Made by a program: the position numbers and the translations under genes | The notes under the pieces: model-generated | Database searches by the model: none | Seen by the model: the letters and a program-made list of their open reading frames with translations, nothing else | Told to the model about the DNA's origin: nothing | Shown: positions 1 through 8,194 of the stretch, piece by piece | Numbering within the stretch: position 1 is the first letter of the stretch | How the letters are laid out: each line of letters starts with the position of its first letter | NCBI GenBank assembly: GCA_002293295.1 | Contig: DBCY01000098.1 | Span: forward strand, 1 to 28,258 | From: Ruminococcus sp. UBA946 | Lineage (GTDB): Bacteria; Bacillota; Clostridia; Oscillospirales; Ruminococcaceae | Reading direction: 5' to 3' | DNA length: 28,258 nucleotides

Positions 1-1072
1 CGCCGCCGCCTATGCCCGCGGCTGACAAGCCGCCTGTTGCGGTGACCTCTCCGCCTGTGATGTTTATTGTGCCGCCGTCGCCGTCGTAGCCGCCGCCTAT
101 TCCCGCGCCAAAGTTGCCTGTCGCGTTCAGCTTGCCCGGACCGTTGATTGTCACGGAAGAATCGTCATGAACCCCTAATCCGGTGCGGTCCACTCCTGCC
201 TTGAGGGTATTTTCCCCTTCAAGGTTAAGCGTAAGGCTTGCGCCGCTTTCAAGCAGAATCGGGCTTTGATAAGAGCCTGTGCATTCAATCTTAACGCCGT
301 CGAGGGTGATTGTTGAACTGCCCGGCGCTACGAAGACCCTCAGAACGCCGTCGCCGCCGAATTCGCCGCTTGTTCCCGTGAGGGTGATATCCGCACCCGG
401 TCCTATCCAGAGGTATGTGTCTTTTTCAAGGTAGCAGTTGTTTATATAAACGCTGAAATCAGACCCGGGAGGGGTTGTTCCGCCGCTCGGCTCAGTTCCG
501 TCAGCCCATTTTCCCGCAGATAAATCAAACACCGCCGGGACGTCCGGAAACGGCATAATGCTGTTCAGCCCCAGGGTCACATAGCATTCCCGCGTTTCGC
601 TGAAAATTTCGCCCGAAACGGGGTGAACCGCTTCATATGCTATGATATAGGGCATGGGATTTCCCGGTTCGCCCTTGGGAACGGGACTGAGCATATCAAG
701 CCCGCCCGTATCCGCTATTGCAACCGGGACGGGCGCGCCGTTTTCGTCCTCCGCCGAAACCCCGTCAAGCAAATCATCATTTGTCACGGGTATCCCCTCG
801 GTTATGCGAAGAACCGTATCCCCCAAAGCATTCAGTTCAAAGCTTATTATTACATTTTTTTCAGCTTCGGGGATTTCTTCCTCCGGCATAACGCCGTTTT
901 CAGGGGGGGTTATATCAGTGTTTTCCGCAAAGGACGGGGGTTCAGCCGCTCCGTCCTCCGCAAACGCGGTTGTCGCCGGTAATGTAAAAAGCATTGCCGC
1001 CGCCAGTGCAAAAGCGGTGAGCCGCCTGGCGGTAAACCGCTTTAAGAATAAACATTCTGTATGTTGTTTCAT
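1..1072 (-). CDS. Secreted surface protein with glycine-rich beta-repeat region (partial, 3' end outside window)
   Basis: The minus-strand frame is open from an ATG at 1072 to the window edge, giving 357 codons with no stop. A typical Gram-positive signal peptide opens the protein: a basic start with KRFTARR, a hydrophobic core near residues 19-32, and a likely cleavage after TAFA (residue 38). An acidic, proline-rich linker follows. Beyond about residue 190 the protein becomes short beta-strand repeats with recurring GAGIGGG, GGTINITGG and VTATGG units, the pattern of parallel beta-helix or carbohydrate-binding surface proteins of Clostridia. A GGAAAGGATGG ribosome site lies just upstream. 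The gene is divergent from the LuxR-type regulator, which may control it (inference). The missing C-terminus, and so any cell-wall anchor, cannot be seen. Exact function is unknown. Confidence 0.8.
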   Translation of the reverse strand, partial: MKQHTECLFLKRFTARRLTAFALAAAMLFTLPATTAFAEDGAAEPPSFAENTDITPPENGVMPEEEIPEAEKNVIISFELNALGDTVLRITEGIPVTNDDLLDGVSAEDENGAPVPVAIADTGGLDMLSPVPKGEPGNPMPYIIAYEAVHPVSGEIFSETRECYVTLGLNSIMPFPDVPAVFDLSAGKWADGTEPSGGTTPPGSDFSVYINNCYLEKDTYLWIGPGADITLTGTSGEFGGDGVLRVFVAPGSSTITLDGVKIECTGSYQSPILLESGASLTLNLEGENTLKAGVDRTGLGVHDDSSVTINGPGKLNATGNFGAGIGGGYDGDGGTINITGGEVTATGGLSAAGIGGG

Positions 1073-1095
1073 TTTTATGACCATCCTTTCCGGAC

Positions 1096-1118
1096 GTTTT
1101 GTCCTGAAAGGACAAAAC
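1096..1118 (-). promoter_or_regulatory. Perfect 10-bp stem-loop in the surface-protein leader
   Basis: GTTTTGTCCT (1096-1105) and its exact complement (1109-1118) are separated by three bases. The element sits about 24 bases ahead of the surface-protein start codon and directly before its ribosome site. It may stabilise the mRNA or modulate translation. It lacks a following U-run on the minus strand, so it is not a standard terminator. Confidence 0.5.
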
Positions 1119-1222
1119 TCCTAAGTTTGAAAAATTTATTTTTCCAAATTTCCTCCGGTAAATAAAATATATTTATAACTATTTTAAGTATAACATATAT
1201 CCCGAAAAAATAAAATCCTGCG

Positions 1223-1325
1223 GTATGAGGTTTTTGGTTGATTTTTTTTCTGTTTTATGATATAATACCGGTAAGTAAAAAGTATGAGGGTTTTTACCCC
1301 TTTTTGATAGTAAGTATGAGGTTTT
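1223..1325 (+). repeat. Three direct copies of GTATGAGG(G)TTTT around the regulator promoter
   Basis: The copies are at 1223-1235, 1282-1295 and 1314-1325. The first lies just upstream of the -35 box. The other two lie downstream of the -10, in the 5' untranslated region, and start 32 bases apart, about three helical turns. MalT-type LuxR regulators bind short directly repeated sites, so these are candidate binding sites for the regulator encoded immediately downstream. That assignment is inference. Confidence 0.5.
1238..1266 (+). promoter_or_regulatory. Sigma-A-type promoter of the LuxR-type regulator
   Basis: The -35 box is TTGATT (1238-1243), then a 17-base spacer, then a perfect -10 TATAAT (1261-1266). 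Transcription would begin near 1273 and leave a leader of roughly 80 bases before the ATG at 1356. Confidence 0.75.
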
Positions 1326-1355
1326 CAAAATCCGAAACGGTCAGGAGAATATAAA

Positions 1356-3917
1356 ATGCAGGAAAAACCGGAAATATATGACTTTTTGAGCGATAAATTC
1401 ACACCCGTAGGGCTTCCGGAAATATGCGCGCCCCGGAAATCACTGCTCCGCCGGTTTGACGAAGCGGCGGCGAACCGCTTTGTATTCGTATCCGCCCAGG
1501 GCGGCAGCGGCAAAACCGTAACCACCCTGCTGTGGCTGATTAAAGCCGCGCGCAAGCCCGTATGGTTCGGGCTTGACGCATATGACAACTCGCCGTCAGT
1601 TTTTTATAAACAGCTTGCCATCGGTCTTTTCTCACTCCAGCCGGACAATGCCAATATGCGGCGGATTCTCACAGGCGAAGCGTTTTCGTCGTCCCCGCTT
1701 GAGCATACCGTTGAGCTTTTAAGCGAAATGCTTCCCGAAGCCGGGCGTTACGCGCTCATACTGGACGATTTCCATATGATAACAAACGGCGAAATTATAA
1801 AGTCCCTGCCTTTGGTTTTACGCCGTCTTCCGCATACCTTCACCGTTTTTATACTTTCAAGGGCGGAGCCGCCGGAGGAATTCACGCCGCTTGCCGGAGA
1901 AAACAAGAAAAGCGTTATACGGCGCGAACACCTGCGGTTTTCTGAATCGGAAATCACCCGGTATTTTCAGATGAAGGGCAAAAAACTGACTCCGGAGGAA
2001 GCGAAAGCCGCCCATATGGCGACGGACGGCTGGGCAATCGGCGTGAACGCAATCGTTATGTCCGGTCATTTCTCGCAGGGCGGGGGATACGACTTCTCGC
2101 GCTTTTTCAAGGATATGACATGGAATAACTGGGACGGTGGCTTGAAGGATTTCTGCATGAAAACGGCGATAGCCGACGAATTTGACGGTGAGCTTGCGAA
2201 GCTTCTTTCAGGCAGAAACGACGCTGAAGCCGTCATGGAGGAACTTAGCCGCTCAAACGCGTTTTTAAGCCGCCTTTACGGGGATACGTACCGTTTTCAC
2301 CATCTGTTTCAGGAGTTTCTGAAGAGCCAGCTTGATGAATCCGGCATTGATACGACCAAGCTGTATAAAACCGCCGCCCGGTATTATAAAGACAAGGGCG
2401 ACTATTCACGCGCCCTGCGGTTCCGGCTTTTAAGCGGCGATTACAAGGGTATCGATAACTTCCTGTTCTTATTTTTGTTCAGGGGGCATAAAAATGGGGT
2501 TGCCGACTACTCGGATTTTCTGCGCACCTTTTTCGCCGAGCCTATCCCCGAACGGGCGGCAAAGGAAGCCCCCGTACTGCATGTGCTTTACGCCTGGCAT
2601 TATTACCTCACCAGCAGCCACGTGGATTCCGCCCGCCATATGGACGCCATCATCAAAAACCTGCCGCGCATAGCAAAGGCGGGAAACGAGTTTCTGGAGT
2701 TCGCCATGCTTGCCTTTCATGTGGACTACCGTAAGAGCCTGAAAACCCAAATCAGAATGTTTCACATCTTCAGCGGTCTGCTTAAACATTATACTCCCGG
2801 GGGGCTTGCCACGAGCATTGCCTCCTATACCCATAACCTGCCTTATATGCACCGGAGCAACCGCGATTATTCAGAGTTTGTCCTTGACTTAAAGGCACTT
2901 GAAAGTTTTGACACCACCTTTGCGCCGCTTTTGGGTTCTGAATGGAAATATCTGCGCCCCGGTCTGCTTGCGGTATTCGCCTATGAGCAAAATAAGCTTG
3001 TTGAGGCTCTTGAAGAAAACACAAAAGTCCTCGGCATAATCACCGAAGACAATAAACCCGACGGGCGCATATGCGTTATGGTTACACAGCACAGCATTCT
3101 GTGGCAGCTTGGGCGGTCTGACGAAGCGGGCGAAGCGATGGACTCCCTTACCGCGTTCTCGAATACCGCCGCACCATATTTCATTCCCAACCTGACCGCT
3201 TACCACACAAAGCTCAGGCTGTTTGACGGCGACATAAGCGCGGCGCGCGAATGGCTTGACCGGTATTATGTGACGAACGCAGACCATATTGAGTTCTTCC
3301 GCTCATTTCAGCATTTCACCACGGCGCGGGCATACATCGCTGTGGGAAACCGGGCGAAAGCGTTTGAATACCTGCTTCTTCTAAAGGATTTCGGCAAAAA
3401 CCTGAACCGTCCTCTCGACCGCTGCGAAGCCGGGGCTATACTGGCGGCTTTATATCAGACCCAAAACCGGAAGAAGGAGGCGGACGCCGAGCTTACCGAT
3501 ACGCTTGAAGTATTGCAGCCCTATGGCTTTGTCCGCGTTGTCGCGGACGAAGGCGAGGCTGTCGTTCCAATACTCAGACGCATACTTACAGCCATCGGGG
3601 AGAAAGGTTATAACGGTTCGCTTACAAGAGCCTATGTGAACGAAGTAATGCTGGCGGCTCACGGCTTCGGTACCGTACACGGCGGCTATATGTCGGGCGC
3701 CGTAAAGAAAAAGGATAAGCCGGTCAAGCTTTCGGGACAGCAAAAATATATGCTGACCCTGCTTTCTCAAGGGTACAGGCAAGCGGAGATTTCCGTAAAA
3801 ACGGGGCTTTCTATTCCGACAATAAAGTCTCACACATCTCTGGCGTATAAGAAGCTTGGGGTTAATAACGCGATGGACGCGGTTTTAAAAGCGCGGGAAC
3901 TGGGGTTGATTGAGTAA
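1356..3917 (+). CDS. MalT/LAL-type LuxR family transcriptional regulator with STAND ATPase domain
   Basis: The 853-residue protein has the layout of large ATP-binding LuxR regulators. A P-loop AQGGSGKT lies at residues 47-54 and a Walker B LILDD at about 134-138. A long helical, TPR-like middle follows. The last 65 residues form a LuxR helix-turn-helix that begins LSGQQKYMLTLLSQGY and contains IKSHTSLAYKKLGV. Known members are activators that switch on when a small ligand and ATP bind. CAGGAG precedes the ATG by nine bases. It has its own promoter and is divergent from the secreted surface protein, so that gene is the most likely target. Its base composition is clearly GC-richer than the biosynthetic genes that follow, so I do not count it as a cluster-specific regulator, though it could act on the cluster. 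Confidence 0.88.
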   Translation: MQEKPEIYDFLSDKFTPVGLPEICAPRKSLLRRFDEAAANRFVFVSAQGGSGKTVTTLLWLIKAARKPVWFGLDAYDNSPSVFYKQLAIGLFSLQPDNANMRRILTGEAFSSSPLEHTVELLSEMLPEAGRYALILDDFHMITNGEIIKSLPLVLRRLPHTFTVFILSRAEPPEEFTPLAGENKKSVIRREHLRFSESEITRYFQMKGKKLTPEEAKAAHMATDGWAIGVNAIVMSGHFSQGGGYDFSRFFKDMTWNNWDGGLKDFCMKTAIADEFDGELAKLLSGRNDAEAVMEELSRSNAFLSRLYGDTYRFHHLFQEFLKSQLDESGIDTTKLYKTAARYYKDKGDYSRALRFRLLSGDYKGIDNFLFLFLFRGHKNGVADYSDFLRTFFAEPIPERAAKEAPVLHVLYAWHYYLTSSHVDSARHMDAIIKNLPRIAKAGNEFLEFAMLAFHVDYRKSLKTQIRMFHIFSGLLKHYTPGGLATSIASYTHNLPYMHRSNRDYSEFVLDLKALESFDTTFAPLLGSEWKYLRPGLLAVFAYEQNKLVEALEENTKVLGIITEDNKPDGRICVMVTQHSILWQLGRSDEAGEAMDSLTAFSNTAAPYFIPNLTAYHTKLRLFDGDISAAREWLDRYYVTNADHIEFFRSFQHFTTARAYIAVGNRAKAFEYLLLLKDFGKNLNRPLDRCEAGAILAALYQTQNRKKEADAELTDTLEVLQPYGFVRVVADEGEAVVPILRRILTAIGEKGYNGSLTRAYVNEVMLAAHGFGTVHGGYMSGAVKKKDKPVKLSGQQKYMLTLLSQGYRQAEISVKTGLSIPTIKSHTSLAYKKLGVNNAMDAVLKARELGLIE

Positions 3918-4116
3918 CGGGAATGAGCGGATTTATAGTATATACATTTATAATAGAAATTTAAAACAATAAACGTTTGTTCATGGTAAATGTTATTGTT
4001 TAAAAGTCTTTGGCGGGTCTTTCCAACAAAGTCATCCAGCCAAAAGAACTCTATACAATCCATCCTAATGACGGAGAAATATCCTAAATATTATATAAGA
4101 ATTTTGTAGAAAATGA
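3918..4116. other. Non-coding stretch after the regulator, with a weak AT-rich dyad
   Basis: No supported gene is seen. AAACAATAA (3964-3972) and its exact complement (3993-4001) form a 9-bp stem with a 20-base loop. It is AT-only apart from one pair and has no strong U-run, so it is at best a weak terminator for the regulator gene. The composition changes here from GC-rich to AT-rich, which places the left edge of the biosynthetic block within this stretch. Confidence 0.4.
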
Positions 4117-4145
4117 TTGACAATCAATGAAAAATATGTTAAAAT
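4117..4145 (+). promoter_or_regulatory. Strong sigma-A-type promoter of the biosynthetic cluster
   Basis: A consensus -35 TTGACA (4117-4122), a 17-base spacer and a -10 TAAAAT (4140-4145) form the best promoter upstream of the cluster. A start near 4152 would give an untranslated leader of about 480 nt before the first confident gene at 4631. All fourteen genes to 23132 are co-directional and closely packed, so they could be one transcript. Confidence 0.7.
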
Positions 4146-4630
4146 GTAAAAAATAAACCGTTTTTGTTATGAAAGTTGTAAATCTTATTCAAAACGTTAT
4201 ATAGCAGCTTGCTATTGCAGTCTATCACAGATTACGATGGTTCAAACATAGTCCCATTTTGGCTGGTATATAGTTCTTCCATAATCAATTGGAGGGTACA
4301 CTTGTTTTCACAAAAAGAAACCTTACCATATGTTCAGGGTATATAAAATTACCTTTTTTGTATATACACACTTTTATAATGAAGTTTCGGGTTTAAAACC
4401 TGTACTTCCTCATTGTCAGAGCGATTTTATGAAGTCAATGTATAAATTATTATTCGGGATTTTTGTCAGTCTAAATATGGAGCTATGGCTGAATATTTGT
4501 TCTGTTTCCCGTCCATGCCGAATTCATACCCGTTTTTCCGATATGTGTTGCAAACTCAACATAAATTGATTAGTATGAAACTGCTATATAAAGCATGTTT
4601 GTATAAATCATTTATACAGGAGGCGAGAAA
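4146..4630 (+). other. Long leader of the cluster transcript
   Basis: About 480 bases lie between the promoter and the first cluster gene. A 6-bp stem is at 4201-4215 (ATAGCA with a 3-base loop), an imperfect hairpin at 4381-4408, and a perfect GGAGG at 4291-4295 followed by a tiny frame. I recognise no known riboswitch or T-box. The stretch could hold an attenuator, a leader peptide or the remains of a displaced gene. Confidence 0.4.
4302..4346 (+). CDS. Possible 14-residue leader peptide
   Basis: A perfect GGAGG (4291-4295) is followed six bases later by TTG and a 14-codon frame, MFSQKETLPYVQGI, ending in TAA. Short frames preceded by a strong ribosome site inside long leaders can be attenuation peptides, but this one has no run of a single amino acid. 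It could also be the stub of a lost gene. The call rests only on the ribosome site and its position. Confidence 0.22.
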   Translation: MFSQKETLPYVQGI

Positions 4631-5590
4631 ATGGAGAGAAAACTTAATATCCGGTCCTTTGGCAACTCATGGATAAACTGTGCTACCAACGAGCAGCTTA
4701 CGCTTTTGACTACGATTGACAGCAGTTATGAGAAGGCTGCGCTAATGAATTCATATTTTTATTTTATAGAAAATCCGTACAACGAGGTTTCAAGGCTTAA
4801 TCTTTTTCACAGTGAGGAATTTCATAAGTCACTGGAGCAATTTGTTTATACTGACCTTAATATTAATCAGAAAAATCTTATAAACGAGCTTAAGAAAAAC
4901 ATCGACCAAGGTAATGTTATCAAGATTTATGCCGATCTTTTTTTTTGGATAGAAAATAGTTTTGACTATGGAAAAAGACACAGCCTGAACTATGAGCTTA
5001 TAACCGGATATAATGATGAAGAAAGATGTTTTTTCAGTATATGTGATAACCTGGACGGATATATGGAAAACAAGGTTACATATGAAAATCTTTCAAAAGC
5101 ATTTACCATAAGCGATATATTCCCTCCACAAATTATAAATTATAAGGACAATATCCCTCCTTACAGGATTAACGGAGATGAGTTGATGTCTTCCGCTGAG
5201 AAAATAATCAGCAGTATAGACTCCTTGCCGGAGAAAGGCTTTTGGTCGGCTCAGGATATGGGGGATTTGCAGTTTTTCATTTATATTTTAACGAAAATTT
5301 TCGAAAGACAAAACGGAAATATTATGTTAGTCAGGTATATATCTGAAATGATGAATATGGCTAATGAAGCTACGGACTTTCTGACGGAGAAATGCGAGCA
5401 AATAAAAAAGATGTGGAGCGTGTCAAAGGCAATACTTATCAAAGCATTTCTGCGAAACAGAATGCCTGATATGGAAAAGCTCAATGCCAGTGCAAAGGCG
5501 GCGTTGATTGAAGAAAAGCAATTTTGGGAAAAGTTTATTTATATTTTTTCAAAGGGAGAAAAGATGTCAGTTTCAAGGGTGATTTTTTGA
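4631..5590 (+). CDS. BtrH-like cysteine acyltransferase/peptidase-fold protein (first of three)
   Basis: The 319-residue protein resembles the BtrH N-terminal family (papain/C39-like fold). In butirosin biosynthesis BtrH moves an acyl group from an acyl carrier protein onto an amine. The expected catalytic set is visible: Cys17 in SWINC, His117 followed by SLNYELITGY, and Asp139. The rest is helical and of no recognised family. It is closely patterned on the protein at 20007 (Cys at the same residue, shared LTT...SY.KAA.MN segment) and more distantly on that at 13459. AGGAGG six bases ahead supports the ATG. It is the first gene of the cluster and overlaps the next by four bases. A role in transferring an acyl group from one of the two carriers is inference. 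A peptidase or hydrolase role is the alternative. Confidence 0.6.
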   Translation: MERKLNIRSFGNSWINCATNEQLTLLTTIDSSYEKAALMNSYFYFIENPYNEVSRLNLFHSEEFHKSLEQFVYTDLNINQKNLINELKKNIDQGNVIKIYADLFFWIENSFDYGKRHSLNYELITGYNDEERCFFSICDNLDGYMENKVTYENLSKAFTISDIFPPQIINYKDNIPPYRINGDELMSSAEKIISSIDSLPEKGFWSAQDMGDLQFFIYILTKIFERQNGNIMLVRYISEMMNMANEATDFLTEKCEQIKKMWSVSKAILIKAFLRNRMPDMEKLNASAKAALIEEKQFWEKFIYIFSKGEKMSVSRVIF

Positions 5591-7080
5591 AAAAGGAAGA
5601 AAACGAAAAACGTATTGAAAATTTGCTTTTGGATAGAAAAGACATCGATAAGGTCTGTATTATTCATAATGACAGAACAATAAGCTATAATCAGCTTTAC
5701 ATTATGGCAATCGGAATGTTGTCTGATAAATCCGATTTAGAGCTTGGTGACAATGTCGGAATATATCTTCCGAACTCAATTGATTATGCAGCGGCTTATT
5801 TTTCAATATTATTCAGAAAAAAATCGGTTATACCAATACCGATTAATTCAAAGCCGAATGAAGTTGCTTCAAACATAAGATACTGCGAAATCAATCTGCT
5901 TATTACCGCGCCGGAAAACTTTGAAAAACTAATCAAGCAGCTTGAAAAAGAGCTTGACAGCAAACTTATCTTGTTTTCCCCGGCGAACGGTAAAACGGCG
6001 GTTGTTAATCCGGATAAAGATTTTATCTATAAAGAAAACAGTAACGTCAATATTGATGTAGCGGTTATGCTGCATACTTCCGGAACAACATCAAACCCGA
6101 AACGTGTAATGCTTACTCACAGCGGACTTCTTGCAAATATAAAATCAAACGTTGAATCCTTAGGGCTTACGGAGAATGACGTTACGCTTATCGCTCTTCC
6201 GATGTGTTTCGGATATTGTAATACAGCACAGTTCCTGACACACATTTATCTCGGAGGCAGCATGGTTATCCTCGGCAGTATATTTACCGGGAAAGCGTTT
6301 TTCAGCATGATTGAAAAATATCGGATAACGAATTTTACATCGGTTCCGACTATGCTTCAGATAATTAAACAGTTTAGAAAATCCGGCAGTTACGACATAA
6401 CTTCAATGAGGTATATTTGTTATGGCGGCGGAAATGTTTCGGCGGAACTGATTGAAGAGCTTATTGAAAAAATGCCGGAGATAGGAATTGTTCAGACGTA
6501 TGGACAAACAGAGGCAGGTCCAAGGGTAACAGCACTTCTTCCAAAAGATTTTAATGATAAAAAAGGCTCAGTAGGACGTGCTATACCAAATGTCAAGGTG
6601 AAAATAGTGGACGACGACGATAAAGAGTGTATTGACGGAGAAACAGGAAACATAGCGGTAAGCTCTCCGGCAATAATGGAAGGCTATTATAAAAATCCTG
6701 CCGAAACTGAAAGAGTGCTGAAAAACGGTTGGCTTTATACGGGAGATATGGGTTATCTTCTGGATGGCTATCTATATCTTAACGGAAGAAAAAAGAATAT
6801 GATTATCTGCGGAGGAATGAATATATATCCTGAGGAAATCGAAGAAATCATTATGAATATAACAGGCATAGAAGCAATAAAGGTTTACGGAATTCCCGAT
6901 GAGGTATGGGGCGAAATACCCGTTGCGGATATTATGCTTTCGGAAAATATAAAGCAGGAAAAAGTGATTTCAGATATCCGAAAGGTATGCATAGAAAAGC
7001 TTTCGGATTATAAGATACCGCGCAAATTCAATGTGGTTGACAAGCTTGACAGAACATATACGGGGAAAATAAGGAGGTAA
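5587..7080 (+). CDS. Acyl-AMP ligase (AMP-dependent synthetase family), partner of the ACP
   Basis: The protein is an ANL-superfamily adenylating enzyme of 497 residues from the TTG at 5587. This start overlaps the upstream stop (TTGA) and follows AGGGTG. The frame is open further upstream, but that part overlaps the previous gene and lacks a site. Visible motifs are TSGTTSNPKRV (residues 164-174), YGQTEAG, YTGDMGYL, GRKKNMIICGG and a C-terminal TGKIRR that supplies the catalytic Lys494. The family activates a carboxylate as an acyl-adenylate and passes it to CoA or a carrier thiol. The free ACP starts seven bases downstream, so loading that ACP is the natural guess. The A3 loop is unusual: the second Gly of TSGTTG is Ser and the Gly of PKG is Arg, which may alter kinetics. 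The substrate cannot be read. Confidence 0.85.
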   Translation: MKKEENEKRIENLLLDRKDIDKVCIIHNDRTISYNQLYIMAIGMLSDKSDLELGDNVGIYLPNSIDYAAAYFSILFRKKSVIPIPINSKPNEVASNIRYCEINLLITAPENFEKLIKQLEKELDSKLILFSPANGKTAVVNPDKDFIYKENSNVNIDVAVMLHTSGTTSNPKRVMLTHSGLLANIKSNVESLGLTENDVTLIALPMCFGYCNTAQFLTHIYLGGSMVILGSIFTGKAFFSMIEKYRITNFTSVPTMLQIIKQFRKSGSYDITSMRYICYGGGNVSAELIEELIEKMPEIGIVQTYGQTEAGPRVTALLPKDFNDKKGSVGRAIPNVKVKIVDDDDKECIDGETGNIAVSSPAIMEGYYKNPAETERVLKNGWLYTGDMGYLLDGYLYLNGRKKNMIICGGMNIYPEEIEEIIMNITGIEAIKVYGIPDEVWGEIPVADIMLSENIKQEKVISDIRKVCIEKLSDYKIPRKFNVVDKLDRTYTGKIRR

Positions 7081-7086
7081 GCTAAA

Positions 7087-7317
7087 GTGAATTCGCAAAG
7101 ATTAAAGGAAATTCTGATTGAAGCCTGTGATAACAAATACAGCGCTGACGACATAAATGATGATACGGATATTATCGAGGATTTGAATTTCGATTCAATA
7201 ATGTATCTTAAAGCTATTGTGGCAATTGAGGATGAAACCGATATTGAGCTTGATGACGAGGATGTTGAAAATATTTCGGTGTTTTCAGAATTGCTTAAAG
7301 CGGCAAATAAAAAGTAG
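7087..7317 (+). CDS. Acyl carrier protein
   Basis: This is a 76-residue acidic four-helix carrier. Ser37 in the motif FDSI is the predicted 4'-phosphopantetheine site. The flanking pattern (DDTDIIEDLNFDSIMYL, then IED and FSELL) fits stand-alone ACP/PCP proteins. It starts with GTG at 7087, and its AGGAGG (7072-7077) is embedded in the last codons of the upstream ligase, indicating translational coupling. The ligase is the likely loader and one of the BtrH-like proteins the likely off-loader. No phosphopantetheinyl transferase is in the window, so a host enzyme must activate it. Confidence 0.9.
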   Translation: MNSQRLKEILIEACDNKYSADDINDDTDIIEDLNFDSIMYLKAIVAIEDETDIELDDEDVENISVFSELLKAANKK

Positions 7318-7325
7318 GGGTGATT

Positions 7326-8069
7326 ATGAAAACAGAACTTAACGGCAAGGTAATTGTTATAACAGGAGCATCTCATGGGATAGGACGAGAGCTCGCTGAA
7401 ATGATGGCAGACAACGGTGCAAACGTTGTTATAAACTACAACAAAAGCGTTGATGAAGCAGAAGAAGTATTATGTCGTATTTCAAAAACAAATTTCGGCT
7501 GTACGCTGGTTCGTGCGGACGTAACCGACGAAAATCAGGTCAGGGATTTTTATCGTCAGGTTATGAAAAGGTATGGTAAGGTAGATGTTCTTATTAATAA
7601 TGCAGGCAAATGCAAGGATTCGCTTTTCACGATTATGTCACAGAATACGTGGAAAAATGTGCTTGACACAAATCTTTCTTCGGCATTTTATTGCAGCAAG
7701 CACTTTTCAAAAGCAATGATAAAGCAAAACAGCGGAAAAATTTTCAATATAGCTTCTTATAAGGGTCAGGAAGGGTGCAGCGGACAAGCAAATTACAGCG
7801 CATCAAAAGCAGGTCTTATCGGACTTACGAAAACAATGGCAAAGGAGCTTTCCCACTTTGGAATTTGTGTAAATGCCGTATGTCCGGGATTTATAGTGAC
7901 TTCGCTAAACAAGGCAAGCGGAAATAAAATTAATATGGCAAAAGAACAGAGCTTGCTCCCCATAGAAAAAAATTTATCCGCGTTGATAAATACACTTACT
8001 TTTATGGCTTCGGACAACTTTGAAAACGTGTCCGGTCAGGTTTTTAATATTGATTCCCGTGTAATCTAA
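7326..8069 (+). CDS. Short-chain dehydrogenase/reductase, FabG-like
   Basis: The classical SDR of 247 residues carries TGASHGIG (residues 13-20), NNAG (91-94) and the catalytic tetrad Asn116-Ser144-Tyr157-Lys161 (NYSASK). It would reduce a keto group or oxidise an alcohol with NAD(P)H. The closest style is 3-oxoacyl-ACP reductase, and it follows the ACP gene, so a carrier-bound beta-keto or related intermediate is a plausible substrate. I chose the ATG at 7326, four bases after AGGGGTG, over the in-frame GTG at 7320, which has no site. A 125-base gap separates it from the next gene, the largest inside the cluster. Confidence 0.88.
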   Translation: MKTELNGKVIVITGASHGIGRELAEMMADNGANVVINYNKSVDEAEEVLCRISKTNFGCTLVRADVTDENQVRDFYRQVMKRYGKVDVLINNAGKCKDSLFTIMSQNTWKNVLDTNLSSAFYCSKHFSKAMIKQNSGKIFNIASYKGQEGCSGQANYSASKAGLIGLTKTMAKELSHFGICVNAVCPGFIVTSLNKASGNKINMAKEQSLLPIEKNLSALINTLTFMASDNFENVSGQVFNIDSRVI

Positions 8070-8194
8070 AGAAGATAAAACAGGATGATAACTTTTCGGT
8101 ATCATTAGCTTGGTGTTGTCCTGACAGCTTTTTGAAAGCAAACGAAAAAATAAGAAAGGATACGGTATACTGATATTATACCGTTAAAAATGCT
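8070..8194 (+). other. Structured intergenic leader before the radical SAM gene
   Basis: This is the only sizeable gap in the cluster and it is full of short dyads. ATGATA/TATCAT forms a hairpin inside 8092-8115 with an outer CAGGA/TCCTG, GCTTT/AAAGC flanks 8127-8140, and a perfect 8-bp hairpin lies at 8162-8184. No good internal promoter is visible. It may tune expression of the downstream genes by RNA folding or processing. Confidence 0.35.
8162..8184 (+). promoter_or_regulatory. 8-bp hairpin between Shine-Dalgarno and start codon of the radical SAM gene
   Basis: ACGGTATA (8162-8169) pairs exactly with 8177-8184 across a 7-base loop. The only good ribosome site, AAAGGA (8155-8160), is 34 bases from the ATG at 8195, too far linearly. 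Folding the 23-base hairpin leaves an effective spacing of 11 bases. Confidence 0.45.

Noticed and set aside
654..1124. 156-codon plus-strand frame opposite the surface-protein signal peptide
   Set aside because: Ser/Ala-rich antisense shadow. The minus-strand frame has a signal peptide, ribosome site and continuous repeat domain.
1288..1305. Short GGGT-TTTT-ACCC hairpin followed by T-run in the regulator leader
   Set aside because: A 4-bp stem is too weak to call a terminator or attenuator. It partly coincides with the second GTATGAGG copy.
3830..4063. 77-codon minus-strand frame beginning MDCIEFFWLDDFVGKTRQ across the left cluster edge
   Set aside because: It overlaps the end of the LuxR-type gene antisense and degenerates into low-complexity sequence. 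The first 18 residues look protein-like and could be a gene remnant, but I cannot name a family.
4330..4569. 79-codon plus-strand frame in the cluster leader
   Set aside because: No ribosome site and a Cys/Phe-rich composition typical of chance translation of AT-rich DNA.
4485..4676. 63-codon plus-strand frame overlapping the start of the first BtrH-like gene
   Set aside because: Its ribosome site is too close to the ATG, it has no recognisable features, and it runs over a better supported start at 4631.
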